64,000 bases of DNA from Cristatella mucedo (lineage: Eukaryota; Bryozoa; Phylactolaemata; Cristatellidae): positions 12,035,501-12,099,500 of the forward strand of contig WPIO01000001.1 of NCBI GenBank assembly GCA_009760855.2, written 5' to 3'. Both the position numbers and the translations under genes were made by a program. Below, piece by piece: positions 43,981 through 57,079 of the stretch. Position 1 is the stretch's first letter. Every line of letters starts with the position of its first letter. The notes below the pieces were generated by a model. It saw only the letters and a program-made list of their open reading frames with translations. It had not been told where the DNA came from and searched no databases.

Positions 43981-44800
43981 AATCTCAGAAGAACGAGATC
44001 GAAGAGTACAGATCGACTAATAGATCGCCGGATGGATGCTATCGTCCATCTGTACGCTCATAGGGGAGAACCGCTGCCGATAGACAAACCGATGGAAATG
44101 CCAGCAGCGTTGGTTACTTCGATACTGGCATGCACATCGGTACTCAACGACTAATAAAGCCACGGGCACACATGCATTGTGTAGCAGCTACTGCACTAAG
44201 GAGAGTCAAATTTTGTGTTGACGTCATGAAATGTAGCCTGCAAGCGCAAGCCAAATCTGACGTATGAAAAGTATACTTGTTAAACAAGCTCAAGTTGGCA
44301 ACGAGATTAAACAAAAGCTCATTGGATGGTGTGCATCTAGCTTTTATTAAGATACCAGTGCAAGTTGCCCGAGCACAGGAATCAAGAAAACCCGAGTAAA
44401 AGTCACCAAACAAAAAAGAGTGAAGCACAATTTTACTGCCTATTAAGCTGACCTCGTTTGCCTCGATCTGCGATAGGCCTGTGCGTACATCAGTCACGTT
44501 CTATTCCTGGTCTGCATGTTAAGCTTAAGGATAGGCAAAACGCTTGCAAAGTGCCCATATTGCCACCAGGATTGCATAATTGGCGTTTCCAATTAGCTAC
44601 CAACATAAAAATTATGAAAACGAATGAGATAACAGGTAACATAAACACAATAAAGGGTAACATTATCAGTCGGTGATTTCGGCAACCTATTGGCTTTAGA
44701 AATGTAATTCTGCTCTTGGCTACCACTTCCGTAGCAGCAGCCTCTCGGGTTCTATTTACACCGAGCGAGCTCTGGCCTCTGAAACAGATCATATCTGAAG

Positions 44801-47800
44801 CTACTTCGGCAGTGACGTCGGGTCTTGGCGGATGATCCGCGATGATCCATGATGTAACGTGAAAAAGCGGTCTGGGTCGAGGTTCAGTGCCCTCATGCTG
44901 TCTTGGACGAGTCTCGGTGGCTCCAGGTATGGCTACAAGCACACAGCGAGTGAGCACAGCTTCTGAAGACCAAGCAAGCAAGCGACAGCTCTAGCATTGT
45001 CAGAAGTGGCAGGCTGGCGACGTGACCGTGCATGTTATCGATCAAAGGGGCAGCGAGTGGTAGGTGGACACAACTGAATTAAGCACTTGCCTCGTAGCTT
45101 AATGGAAAGGTGCCCCAGTGAATGCCGACGCTCCAGCGAGCCCGGATGTCTCGATGAATGAGCACAGCCTCCTCAGGGTTGATGTGCTGCTGTCGCATGA
45201 ACTCGCGAGGACAGTATGCACCTGTGCGGCATCCAAGCAGCAGCAGCAGCGTGCACTCGGTTGTATCGGTGGCAGGTTGCTGAATGAGGTCAAAGCGGCA
45301 ATAATAATGACGAGAAATTTGTATAGTGCCCTAATAACCAAACCTTGCTAGGCAGTTTCCATAGAGTGGAGAGGAAGCATGTCCCTTGATTAGCAAAAAC
45401 AGACACAGTGACAGCATGCACACATTCAAAGGCTAACAAATGCCTGGATCGTGCTTGGCAGTTCTATAAGCAAGAGGAAGAGCATAAGATGTGAACAGTT
45501 GGCTGAAAGCCATATGCACAGGGGAAACTAGTTGTTGGCTACTTCCCCCCCCCGAAATGTGCAAACATCGTCAGCTTTCATAGACAAGGAGGTAGACGTT
45601 AGCTGCAGCCAGTAGCCCGACTGGAAGGAATATGCTGGAAGTAACTCTCAACACACCAAGATAATCAAGTTGTCGAAGACTAATCAAAGAAATGGTTGCT
45701 GAATGAGTAGTTGCTGAATGTGTGGTCAGACTTGAGCTAGTCTCGAGTTTCGATGGATGGGATGGATGAAGGGGAGTAAATGTGCCTCAAGCTTGAGACT
45801 GAGAGTCGAAAGCGAAAACACCTGCTGGCTTGTAGACCCGTCAGCTGGCCAGCTGGTGCTGAACAAGGTGGCACGAGATCGGTCAGCATGACGTCAGCAA
45901 CAATTTTGCCGGTCTGCTGCTGCATGTAAAAGAACAAGGTGATCAGGTCTTTACACGGCTGGGTGAGTTCTACAAGCTGACCACAACGGGCTGCCTTGGT
46001 AAGTGCGCCACCACTTAGCTTGCATTACAATGCCACCATGACACTCATGATAACATAAGGCTGAGCATTAACAAATCCTGCACAGAATGGGCAACAGTCA
46101 GTAGACAAGGATTAGAAGAGCAGGAGAAGATACATTATTAAGTGAATTAAAAAAGCCATCGGGAATATCCACAACATCCCAGCACATGAGTCTCATTATG
46201 CCTTTTGCTAAAACCAGCCTTTTTGAGTATACTATTTTAATAGCGACCAGGAATAAGCCTAGGGCAACTTTGCTCAAGTGAGCAATTCAACCAGGTTGCC
46301 GAAGACCTACAAACCTAACAAAGTGGTAATTCATTATTAATCTATGCCGATGAGCATCGACTTTTGAAATACAGTTTTGAAATAAGTAAGGAAGCACTGA
46401 TTAGCATTGCTCAGGAAAACTCGAGTCCGGAAGGCACTTATATCTACTTTCAGCTTATGTCTATATCCACACTCGATTTTGACTGTGCCTATTCTTACCA
46501 AAGTGGCAGCCGGGTAACCACAGCAACAATAGATTAAAAACAAAGACAGCAGCCAAAAAATCAGAACTGAGGAAATATTAGTGACATCTGTATACAAAGG
46601 CTGATTGAATTTTAAGCTAGAACAGGTCCCTTTATTCTTTTGCTATAGCATTCGTATCAAAACTTCTCTCGGTCAAGCTTGGCATTGTACACCAGCTCTT
46701 TTGACAGAAATCGTTTAGCTATACCTCATACAGACCTCAAATTCTTCGGAGATCGTGCATCTAGTCGTATGCTCCCTGAGCCTGGAACTCACTCCCGACA
46801 GACGTCACGACATCCCCTGACTGAGCAACACTTAAAATGAAGTTAAAAATGCACATGTTTCTCACAGCATTTGCTGGGTCCACGTGGTTTGACTTTTGCA
46901 TGCTTATGTGCGCACACACAGCACGTTAACACCAATCATATGGCCTTGCTTTTTATACAAAATACGTAAAGTGCCTCAAAAGAGATTAAGTTCTCTGATG
47001 GGGTTAAATTGATTAATTCTGATTAATTTCTCTGATACATATGCATTAGTGCTATTATTAAGGAGCAAAATTTGCCCAAGCTTTTTAAGTACTGGCTGGT
47101 GCTACACTTTATGATCCTGCTTACCTGCTGCTCTGAGTGATACTAAAACCAGCTTACAACGAGAAAGCACTGCAAAAGGCACGAGAAGTTTGCGTGCGCA
47201 TGTACCAGCTGTAAATGTACCACTATATCCATCATCTGTGAACGAACAATAGGGAAAACCAAAGCGCTCAGTGGTGCTCAGTACTGGAAGAGAGACTTAG
47301 TTTCTTAAAAGAGAATTTTCAATAAGTGGTTGGGTGGTGATGGCAGATAGATGCAACCGGGTTTGATGACAAGGATGATAGTCCCTACTGCGTGAAATGC
47401 TGAGCGAAAGGTTAAATTTGAATGCACCTTCCACTGTGCAATTTATAACGGCAACTTTTAACGGCAAAAAAGTTACATGCTCGATAACTTACGATTCATT
47501 ATGGACCGGCAACCAGACTTGATACAACTCAACACAACTGCAGACAGACCCCACACATAGCGTTATTGCAAGGAGATCAAATATAGGAGCAATCGTTTTA
47601 GGCGAAAGCTTGTTTGCTTCGCCTCAAAGGATTATTTTCAGCACATATTCCTGAAGAGAGAGGTAACAACTGTTACAGAGATGTTAAAGATACAATTTTG
47701 TGCACACAGGCAAGGAGCCGATGCTTCCTATGGGAGGCCTGCTGACAGTGTCACGATCGACACTGCCATATGGGCAGGAAACTGGAGCAACAAGCAGTGC

Positions 47801-50800
47801 TGGCAGATAGAGTGGTCATTGGCGGTTCACGTTCTGGCAATCATTCGCCAGGGCACCGCCAACAGTGGAGCAAACGCGGTAAAGCACTCACAGACCGGCT
47901 GCGTCGATCGGGGGGGGGGGCTGACAGTGAAAAACTTTAAACCCGGTTCTTAGCTATGGGTAACTTCACGGCCCAGGTCGTGGGTTCAAGTCTTTCTGCA
48001 GGCCTTTATCCTTTATGGCCCACTTCATGCGGTTGTGATAGCAGGTAAGGCTCTTCTGCTACTATACAAATGAAGCTGTTAAATCAGCTAGCATTTTTTT
48101 AAACAAGACCGCAGTGGCCTGCAATCAATCGCATCGTGCGCTCTTCTCACCTATCCCAATTGCAGCGAGGTCGAACGGTCCATAGCGTCTGCCGATCTGC
48201 TCGAATGCTTCGCAGTAGCCCGTGTCGCCGGAAAAATAGAACCTGCACTCGCGACCGATTACTGCCCATCCGCACCACAGTGTCTTGAGGTCAGTGGAGA
48301 TGAAGCAAAAGAAATAGTAACCTCTATAGCAGCACCGTGGCATTGCATATTATCTAGAGCAGCACTCGCTGTTGGCAAGCGCCGACACCACTTACTTTGC
48401 AAGTATCGAACAGGGTCCGCTTGCTCCAGTGCTGTGCAGGAACGCAGCAAAACCGAACGTGCGCTCCCGGTGCACGGCCGTCGTCAGACAGCGCCTGCTC
48501 TTCCCACCACGACAGCTCACACACGTTTGTGCATCCCATGTCGAGAAACCACTGCCTCAGACCTTTGGGCACATACCACTTGAGTCGCTGGCCGAAACGC
48601 TTGTTAAGGCAGTCTACGGAAGCATGATCCAGGTGATCGTAGTGGTTGTGACTGATCACCACAGCATCCACATTCGGCAGATCAGCTACTGAGCAAGGAG
48701 GCGGTCGGTATCGTTTGGGTCCTGCAAACTGGACAGGCGAGCAACGACTGCTAAAAATAGGATCGGTTAGGAGAGAGATGCCTTCAAATTGCACCAGAGC
48801 CGATGCATGGCCCAACCACGTGATGCGGATTCCATCAGCAGGAGACTGCTGCAAAGCTGCCATGTCGGGTCTCTCCACTGGTAAGGTCTCGCTGAGGGCA
48901 GCCTGAAAGTAAAGTCGCTGTACTGAAAGCCGAGCCAAGTGTGGGAGACAAAAGAAGTCTGGACAGCACCACTCTCACTGCACCAAATGTTGCTGTGCAC
49001 ACACAAGGTGCCCCGAACCGCAATCGCTATTGCAAGCGGGAGTTAGATCAGCAGTGAGGTTCTGGCATACAGACACAACCTAGGTGCTGGGTTCTGGTCC
49101 TTCAGACGACAACTCTTCAGAGCTATCTGTATAAGCTAGATGCTGATGAATGGGCTAATTTTAATATGCTTACAACATTAGTGCACATCAGTGTAAACCC
49201 CATGAAAAAAATTGGGAAAGTTCAAAGTTTACGGCTGGCAAAAGCAACCACAAACAGCTTAAGAAAGCAAAGCCTAAAAAGCCTAAATCACATGCTGCCT
49301 GCTAAAAGACAAAAAAGCAAGGAAAAGCAAGTGCTTCCACACTACCGAGCAAGTAGAAATACAGCACCGCCAAGTAAATCGGGAGACCTTGCGATAAGGC
49401 CAGCAGTGTTGGCCCTAAAGTGCTACTGCTATTAATTAATGGCCACATGCTACTGGCTGATAGTTGTCCGGCTATTGGCATTTAGTCAATGACGGCCAAC
49501 GTCACCAGTTCAGTAGCTGCTGGTGTCGGCTGGCTAGCCGTAGCTATGTACTGTGGCAGGCTTTCTGTGTGCAGGCTGCCGGAAGCAATGGCAAGGTTTT
49601 CTTTTCAAACTCCTGCAGGAGTTTGAAGGCACAAAAACTGTTATAATTTAATCGAAGTCAAGTAGAATACAGACGAGCCTTTTCCTAAAGTGATCAGTGT
49701 TTGAACTACATTTCTGTATGAGTAATAAATAATGGCTACAATAAAACGCACTGCTGTCTCCGCCTGGCGGTAGGAGCTCATTAACGCAGAACAGGCTGCT
49801 GGAACTGGTGATCTGATGAAAATGAAGATGAAGTCTGGCGCCACTGACCTGATAGATACAGCAAGGTACGACGGCTCAGGGAGTGAAACTGTGCGTATCC
49901 TGCTCTGGTGCGCTTCGAAGGAAGGGGACCAGGGGGGTGGTGCCTGGTTTCTGAAACTGGCTAAGCTTGCTGCGCCAGCCTCTTACCTGGTTGCCGGACC
50001 GAATGGAGGGTCATTGTGACTTTACGTTTGTGAAACCCCGAAGGTGGGTTTCCGGCCACGCTACCCCGGTCGACCTTGCCTGCCGTCGCACTAGCAATAC
50101 CAAACTACTCAGTCCTTGGCACTCAAATACGTTTCGGAGCTGAAGCTTCGTTATAACGGATTCATACGGATTCGAGTAAACAAGTTGTTGTTAATATCCT
50201 GCTCCTACTTTGCATTGATCTGCTGCTGCCATGAATAACTAACATCATTAATATGTCATTAGCCTCAGGTCATGTCCCAGCACCTTTCAAAAATGCTGCA
50301 GTCAGGCCACTTCTCAAGAAAGCGACACTGGACCAAGAGAACTTGAGCAACTACCGCCCAGTCTCCTTTCTACAATTCCTATCAAAGACACTGGAACTGG
50401 TCGTGACAGACCAGCTGAACTTATATATTGAAACATCAAATCTTGTAAGTTCTAGTCTGACTTTAGAGCTAATCACTCCACAGAGTCAGCATTGCTTAGG
50501 CTGTACAAGACCTACTTAGGAATGCAGACATAGGTAGAGTGTTTCTGCTTGTTTTGCTCGATCTTTCGGTAGCTTTTGATACTATCGATCACCAAGTTCT
50601 TGTAGAGCGCCTCTCATCTCGAATGGGCATCACTGGCATTGCTCTACAATGGTTCAGATCACATCTCAGTGGGAGACTCCAGAGTATTGACGTGAATGGA
50701 CTAAGATCATCCGAGGTACCTCTGAAATATGGGGTACCTCAGGGCTCCGTGCTAGGTCCGGTTCTTTTCACGGTTTATACTCTCCCTCTTGCTGATGTGA

Positions 50801-53032
50801 TTGCCAAGCACAATCTAGGCTTTCACTTCTATGCAGATGACACTCAGTTGTACCTTTGCTTTGATCCCTCACAGCCTTCGAGCGCCTCGAATGCTCTCAA
50901 CTCACTTGCTGCATGCATTGATGATATCTGCACATGGATGGCAGCAAATTTCTAAAACTAAACGATGATAAAACTTACTTACTAGTTATGGGAAAACCCA
51001 GCGGGATTCAGAAATCGGAAAGGCTGATGCACAAAATCGGCTCTGCCGGCGTATCTTCTGTTGAATCTGCACGAAATCTAGGTGTCATGTTCCAAAGTGA
51101 CCTCTCGTTAGATTACCACATTAGCTCCACAGTCAAATCTGCCTACTTTCAGCTACACAACATTGCTAAAATTCGGGGTGGTTTAGATAAGGATAACACG
51201 TCTATATTGGTCCATACATTCGTGACATCCCGACTTGACTTCTGCAACTCACTGCCTGCTGGCCTACCGGCATGAGCGATCAGGCGATTACAGCTTGTGC
51301 AAAACTCTGCAGCTAGGCTTGTCTGTCGTGAATGTCGCAGTTGCCACATCACACCACTTCTTGCCGACCTGCACTGGCTACCAGTCAAGCAACGGATTGA
51401 CTTCAAAGTTTAGTCGCTCACTTTGAGGTCACTTCATTCTTTGGCTCCAGCCTATCTTTCAGATATACTACCCCACCAGGCCAAGCATCGTACCACCCAC
51501 TTTTCGGAATCCAACAGTCTACAAATACCTCGTACAAACCTTAAATCCTTTGGAGACCGTGTATTTAGTTCGTATGCTCCCACAGCCTGGAACTCCCTCC
51601 CGACCTGCGTCAGAACATCCCCTGACTTGACCGCATTCAAAAAGAACTTAAGAACGCACCCATTTATGACAGCATTTAGTGGGTCCCTGTGATTCGTCCA
51701 TCGTGTGCTTATGCGTGCTGACACTGTGCATGCTGCCACTAACCACATTTGTATGCTTACCCTGTGCGTATCACCCCTAACCACGTTGTTAATGTTGTTT
51801 ATCAAGCATGATATTACTCACGATTCAATCGAGTTTCCCTTTGCAGCAAATGCAAAGTGCCTAGGAAGAGATATCATTCTCTGAGGGCACTTATCAAGTG
51901 CATTATTATTAATATTATTAATAGTGTAGGAGCTGCAGAAAACTCCTCTATTAACAACAGTAGTAAATAATTTATAACTTATAGCGCCGTGCACAGTATC
52001 AGTGGTAAGTATGCATTTATGAAGCTAGACATTAATTGATAAGTATCCTTTCCCACTAAGTGCTTTGCATTGTCCTGAGTGATAGGCGAATGATTTGGGT
52101 CGCACGGGTAGAAAAACTTCCAGGTTTTGCGATGGGCTGAGACACCCCTACCCAGCCGTCGGGGGGGGGGGGGCTAGGGTGTAAAGCAACTGGCAGTGAT
52201 CCTTTTGAACCCACCGCAAGCTACCAATCTGACTGTTTCACGAGAGCCTTGCACGCAGAATTTCGAAACTGAAAGAAGTGTTCGTGCGATAATGTAGCAT
52301 TCTCATACACAACATTTGTGGGCAGCAATAAAAAGATAAGCATAACAAAGTCACCCATCATCAACACAGTGAATCATGCTGGGCATATGCATCACTGGAT
52401 TTGGTGACTGGGTACAACTGAGCACGTAGTGCTTAAAGTTGCTTTTTGAATACGCTCTCCTGCCTGACACAGGCGCTAAAATAATTCTGATCGAGTATAC
52501 TTCCCGATGCATTACTCGAACAAGTGTCAGCAGTTGGCGCTTATACAACATAAACAACTGTACATATCTTAGTGATGCAGCCTTCTTCATACAATTGCTG
52601 CCTCATACCACGGTCAAGTTGATATTCGAGAAGGAAGAGGCAGATCACAGCAACGGGTTGCTATATCTCTGGCAGGAGCATCTTCGTAGAGAGCTACTTC
52701 GGTTTGAGATATTTTTCTCCAGCAGGTATGAGGACAGCTAACAAAATTTACCCCATAAATAGTTCAACTAGCCTCTCTAGAGCTAGCAGTTATTCGTTCG
52801 AAAAGAAATAGCGCGTGCACACGCATATTCACGCATTACAGCATGCCTTGCCATATTGTAAAAGTCTTACCTCCGAGGATGGTATGCGTGATTCGTTCCT
52901 CTCAAATAGCATAAACTTCGCGATGTCTGAGAATGTAGGAAGAGATTTCCAAGACTTAAAAGGGTTATCGTAAGTTCCATCTGGATTAATGATGGGCATC
53001 GAATACTGCATCAAGTCGACAGAACCGTCCAT
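44801..53032 (-). CDS. NAPEPLD: N-acyl-phosphatidylethanolamine phospholipase D, 5 exons
   Basis: Minus-strand exons: 53032-52871, 48902-48396, 48283-48151, 45221-45091 and 44932-44801. They total 1065 nt (354 aa plus stop) with consistent phases; vertebrate NAPE-PLD is about 390 aa. The enzyme is a zinc metallo-beta-lactamase-fold phosphodiesterase. It releases N-acylethanolamines and phosphatidic acid from membrane N-acyl-phosphatidylethanolamine. Metal-binding residues are present: D101 (LTDPIFSSR), H139/H141/D143/H144 (SHNHYDH), H212 (AQHWSKRT), D243 (GDTGYC) and H302 (IHWGTF). The N-terminal match is [15 protein letters not shown] and the C-terminal match YLEPPRL..FFTLHHG. An in-frame TAG precedes the chosen ATG. 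Intron 1 carries a full LINE insertion. Intron 4 uses a GC donor (GAG|GCAAGT). Exon 2 has a small insertion between the metal motif and H212 compared with mammals. Confidence 0.95.
45295..45440 (-). mobile_element. LINE-type 3' fragment (third subfamily)
   Basis: 'aataataatgacgagaaatttgtatagtgccctaat' followed by 'gacacagtgacagcatgcacacattc' resembles the terminus of the 40.9- and 61.1-kb elements. It starts about 75 bases from NAPE-PLD exon 4. In the rest of this intron (45441-48150), apart from the LINE at 46.7 kb, the SINE-A and a G run near 47910, I recognise nothing. Confidence 0.45.
46650..47075 (+). mobile_element. diverged LINE subfamily, 3' end
   Basis: 'gcttggcattgtacaccagctc', 'gacagaaatcgtttagctatacctcatacagacctcaaattcttcgg', then a diverged 3'UTR and 'aaagtgcctcaaaagagattaagttctctgatggggtt'. 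It matches the old element at 54.8-58.6 kb more closely than the common family. Confidence 0.78.
47946..48105 (+). mobile_element. SINE-A copy 6
   Basis: 'cttagctatgggtaac' (degraded A box), 'ccaggtcgtgggttcaagtc' (B box), then 'cacttcatgcggttgtgatagcaggtaaggctcttctgctactatacaaatgaagctgttaaatcagctagc' and a T run. It ends 46 bases from NAPE-PLD exon 3. Confidence 0.78.
50215..51925 (+). mobile_element. CR1/L2-like LINE, long copy
   Basis: It starts in the region before the RT core ([23 protein letters not shown]). It keeps [36 protein letters not shown] and the catalytic [13 protein letters not shown]. The frame breaks at 'AANF' with the same deletion as the 16.6-kb copy, and later by stops. 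It ends with the hairpin and (ATT)n. It lies in NAPE-PLD intron 1, antisense to the gene. Confidence 0.93.
51930..52870. other. rest of NAPE-PLD intron 1 near exon 1; nothing recognised
   Basis: A G run of about 14 near 52160 and a plus-strand frame of about 100 codons at 52439-52741 without known motifs. No gene can be supported. The stretch between exon 2 and the LINE (48903-50214) is equally featureless. Confidence 0.5.
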
Positions 53033-53834
53033 GATAACGGGGATGCTCTAGCTAGCGGCCGCGAGATGCGACTAGTGCGTCCCACTCATGCCCCGGTCGA
53101 TAAGACAGTCCGCTGTGATAAATGTCCGGAAACAAGTCCGGTTACCGGGATTCAGCTAGCTGAAGCCATATTAGTCCCCTTCACCCGAAAGTCTCTACTG
53201 AATTCTCGAAAGTGCTTGGATTACATATGACCGAGAGACCACATTTTTAACGGAATTCATTTTTGCACTGATTGGACCTGGTACCGCTTTGTCAAGACAA
53301 GCTAACTCACTCTGTGAGAGTGCTGGCCGGGTGCCAGTGCGTTTGGAGCAAAATGTTCGGCCGGTATGCTACAGCGTTTAGAGACAAAACCTTTTCATAT
53401 GTATAGGTTGTAGTGGTTCATTGATTTAGCTCACGTGTTACTTATAAAAAATGTAGCCAGCTGACCCCGCAAGTTTGTCGAAGCTTTCCACGCGTCGGCA
53501 CAAGTGTTAGTTTGCTGGTCAGCTGACCCCTGACCCGGTAAGTTTTTCGAAGCTTTCCTTGCATCAGTGCAAGTGTTAGTTTGTTGTCATGTACTGGTGC
53601 AGGGCACCGATTTCTGGCCTTCGTGATCGGTAGCTTATAACCGCCTTGCTTGCCAAAGACTGCAAGTTTTTTCATTAGGGCTGTGTTCAGTGCATCGATA
53701 AAGAATTGAATTTGTAATGCCTAGCTAGCCTCGTAAATTTGAGCCATTGTGCATACTCGATCTCTGGCAATGCAGTGTAGTCGCTTGAAATAGCCATGCC
53801 AAATAATAAATATCTATAAATTGGATTGTTCTTG
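53033..53834. other. upstream of NAPE-PLD; no gene recognised
   Basis: This stretch would contain the NAPE-PLD promoter and 5' untranslated region. A short imperfect direct repeat near 53455-53590 ('cagctgacccc..aagtttgtcgaagctttcc..tcggcacaagtgttagtttg') occurs twice about 65 bases apart. No core promoter element stands out. Confidence 0.5.
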
Positions 53835-54790
53835 CTCCGATTTTGAAGAGATATTACAAAGCACTCTCTTCACACTTCAACACACAGAATTGTAATCCAC
53901 ATGGGACTATCAACCTCGGGCGTCGTTGCAATCGACTGCAATGGCAGGGGAAAATGCTGCAATTCATTATGATAAATTTCAAATCGGCAGGCAGTGGCTG
54001 GGTGAAGCTCGAATTTTGATTTCTTGTTTATGTGTACTCCATTTGCTGTGCACACGAGAACTACCAATGTGAACGATCGCTCTCGGGCGCTGCAGTACAA
54101 TTGACTGCAACTGCCCAGGCGGATACCAATCCATCGCCAATCGACCAAAAGTTGGCTTTTCGATCCTCCAATATATATTGCATTTTACAGCGCACCGTGT
54201 GTAATAGTGCGGCTGCATAATTTCAATCATAATACGCGCACAAGTGCAGGCAAAGGATAGCAATCGACCGCTATTGCCGGGGAAAATTTCCCAATCCCCT
54301 GTAATTCAGCATAATTTGGCTGAGGAAAACTCCACAACTCTGATTGCATGCAACATTTTTCTGTTTTGAAAATTAATCCATATATTTCAAGTGGTGTGTA
54401 CCTTAATCGTCGGTCAATTCAACAATCGGCTGCAAGATACCCCGGAATCTCTTCTATTCCTCTCAAGTCGACCGGAAAGTAATTGTGCAAAGCATTAACT
54501 TTATTTTCATATAAGAGTGGCTTTTGCTTGTAGGGCAGCCACATAATGATTGCACGCATTGAATCTTGGGCCGTATCCGTAGAAATCGATCGCAAAGGCC
54601 CACAACTGCAGTCCGCAATAATCCTTCGAAAATCGATTAGAAATTACCTCAAATTTTCCTTGCACTTTTCAGAGTACCGAGTTTTGAAAAGCAACTGCTC
54701 AAATTTAATTCAGAGTGCACACGCGATCTCGGGCAATGTATGTCAGTCGGCAAAAACCGCTAGGGAGAATACCCCAATCAATTACGATGT
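53835..54790. repeat. degenerate tandem repeat block, family S, block 1
   Basis: Successive units share the words 'tctcgggc(a)atg', 'caatcgactgcaatggc', 'ccggggaaaat.c..aatc', 'attacgat', 'cgaaaatcgat..gaaa', 'tggctg.g..aagctc.aatttt'. Unit spacing is about 150-190 bases. The same words in the same order make up 62460-63560. Confidence 0.72.
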
Positions 54791-55112
54791 ATTTAATATT
54801 ATTATAATAATCACACACATGTATCGCCCTCAGAGGACTTACTCTCTTCCGAAGCACTTTACATGTGCTGTATAAAAAGCAAGGCCATAGGGCTAGTATT
54901 AACAGGCTGTACATGTATGTTTGTATTAAGCATACACAAGTCAAACCACGTAGACCCAGAAAATGCTGTGAGAAACAGGTGCATTTTTAACTTCATTTTA
55001 AGTGTTGTTCAGTCAGGGTATGTGGTGACGTCTGTCGGGAGTGAGTTCCAGGCTCATGGAGCATACGACTAGATGCACGACCTCCGAAAGATTTGAGGTT
55101 TGTATGAGGTCT

Positions 55113-56710
55113 AGCTAATCATAATAATAATAATAATAGTAATAATAATAATGATGCACTTGATAAAGCGCCCTCAGAGAACTTAATCTCTTTCTGGGCG
55201 CTTTACATTTGCTGCAAAGGGACATGCAATTGAATGGTAAGTAAAATTATGCTTGAAAAACAAACAAAATGAATAACATGGTTAGGGGTGACATGCACAG
55301 GGTCAGCATGCAAATGTGGTTAGTGGCAGCATGCACAGTGTCAACACACATAAGCACACCAGGGACGAATCACAGGGACCCACTAAATGCTGTCATAAAT
55401 GGGTGCGTTCTTAAGTTCTTTTTAAATGTGGTCAAGTCAGGGGATGTTCTGACGCAGGTCGGGAGGCAGTTCCAGGCTTTAGGAGCATACGAACTAAATG
55501 CACGGTCTCCAAAGGATTTAAGGTTTGTACGAGGTATTTGTAGACTGTTGGATTCCGAAAAGCGGGTGGTACGATGCTTGGCCTGGTGGGGTAGTATATC
55601 TGAGAGATAGGCTGGAGCCATTGAATGAAGTGACCTTAAAGTGAGCGACAAAACCTTGAAGTCAATCCGTTGCTTGACTGGTAGCCAGTGCAGGTCGGCG
55701 AGAAGTGGTGTGATGTGGCAACTGCGACATTCACGACAGACAAGCCTAGCTGCAGAGTTTTGCACAAGCTGTAATCGCCTGATCGCTCATGCCGGTAGGC
55801 CAGCAAGCAGTGAGTTGCAGAAGTCAAGTCGGGATGTCACGAATGCATGGACCAATATAGACGTGTTATCCTTATCTAAACCACCCCGAATTTTAGCAAT
55901 GTTATGAAGCTAAAAATAGGCAGATTTGACCGTGGAGCTGATATGGTCGTCTAACGAGAGGTCGCTTTGGAATATGACACCTAGATTTCGAGCTGATTCG
56001 ACAGGAGATATGCTGGCAGAGCCAATTTTGAGTCAGCCTTTCCAATTTATGAATCACACTGGGTTTTCCCATAACTAGTAAGTTAGTTTTGTCATCGTTG
56101 AGTTTTAGAAAATGTGCTGCCATCCATGTGCAGATGTCATCAATGCATGCAGCAAGTGAGTTTAGAGAATTTGAGGTGCTTGAAGGCTGTGAGGGATCAA
56201 AGCAAAGGTACAACTGAGTGTCATCCGCATAGAAGTGAAAGCCTAGATTGTGCTTGGCAATCACATCAGCAAGAGGGAGAGTATAAACCGTGAAAAGAAC
56301 CGGACCTAGCACGGAGCCCTGAGGTACCCTATATTTCAGAGGTACCTCGGATGATCTTAGTCCATTCACGTCGATACTCTGGAGTCTCCCACTGAGATGT
56401 GATCTGAACCATTGTAGAGCAATGCCAGTGATGCCCATTCGAGATGAGAGGCGCTCTACAAGAACTTGGTGATCGATAGTATCAAAAGCTACCGAAAGAT
56501 CGAGCAAAACAAGCAGAAACACTCTACGTATGTCTGCATTCCTAAGTAGGTCGTTGTACACCCTAAGCAATGCTGACTCAGTTGAGTGATTAGCTCTAAA
56601 GTCAGACTGGAACTTACTAGCAAGATTTGATGTTTCAATATATGAGTTCAGCTGGTCTGTCACGACCAGTTCCAGTGTCTTAGATATGAATGGTAGAAGG
56701 GAGACTAACG
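55113..56710 (-). mobile_element. CR1/L2-like LINE, best-preserved RT frame
   Basis: On the minus strand a 253-codon frame (56663-55902) spans [66 protein letters not shown] and [19 protein letters not shown], so the frameshift of the 16.6- and 50.2-kb copies is absent. A second frame of 131 codons carries the C-terminal part, then the 3'UTR, hairpin and (ATT)n. 5'-truncated in the RT domain. Flanked by TAGCTAA on both sides, a probable target-site duplication. Confidence 0.94.
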
Positions 56711-57079
56711 ATAGCTAAGCGATTTCTGTCATAAGAGCCGGTGTACAATACCAAGCCTGATTGGGCATAGTTCTGATACAAATGCTGTAGCAAAAGAATA
56801 AAGGGACCTGCAAGTGAGTGACAAAACCTTGAAGTCGATATACTGCTTGGTGGGGAGCCAGTGCAGTTCGGTGTAAAGTAGTGTGAAATGGCTACTGCTA
56901 CTCCCATGACAGACAAGCATAGCCTCAGAGTGTTGCAAAAAATGTGCATGCTTGATTGCACAGGCCGGAAGGCCTGCAAGCAGTGAGTTACAGAAGTCGA
57001 GACAGGATTTTGCAAATACATAGACCAATTGTATATAGTATCCTTCTCTGAGCAGGACCGATATATTGTTACGTTCCAT

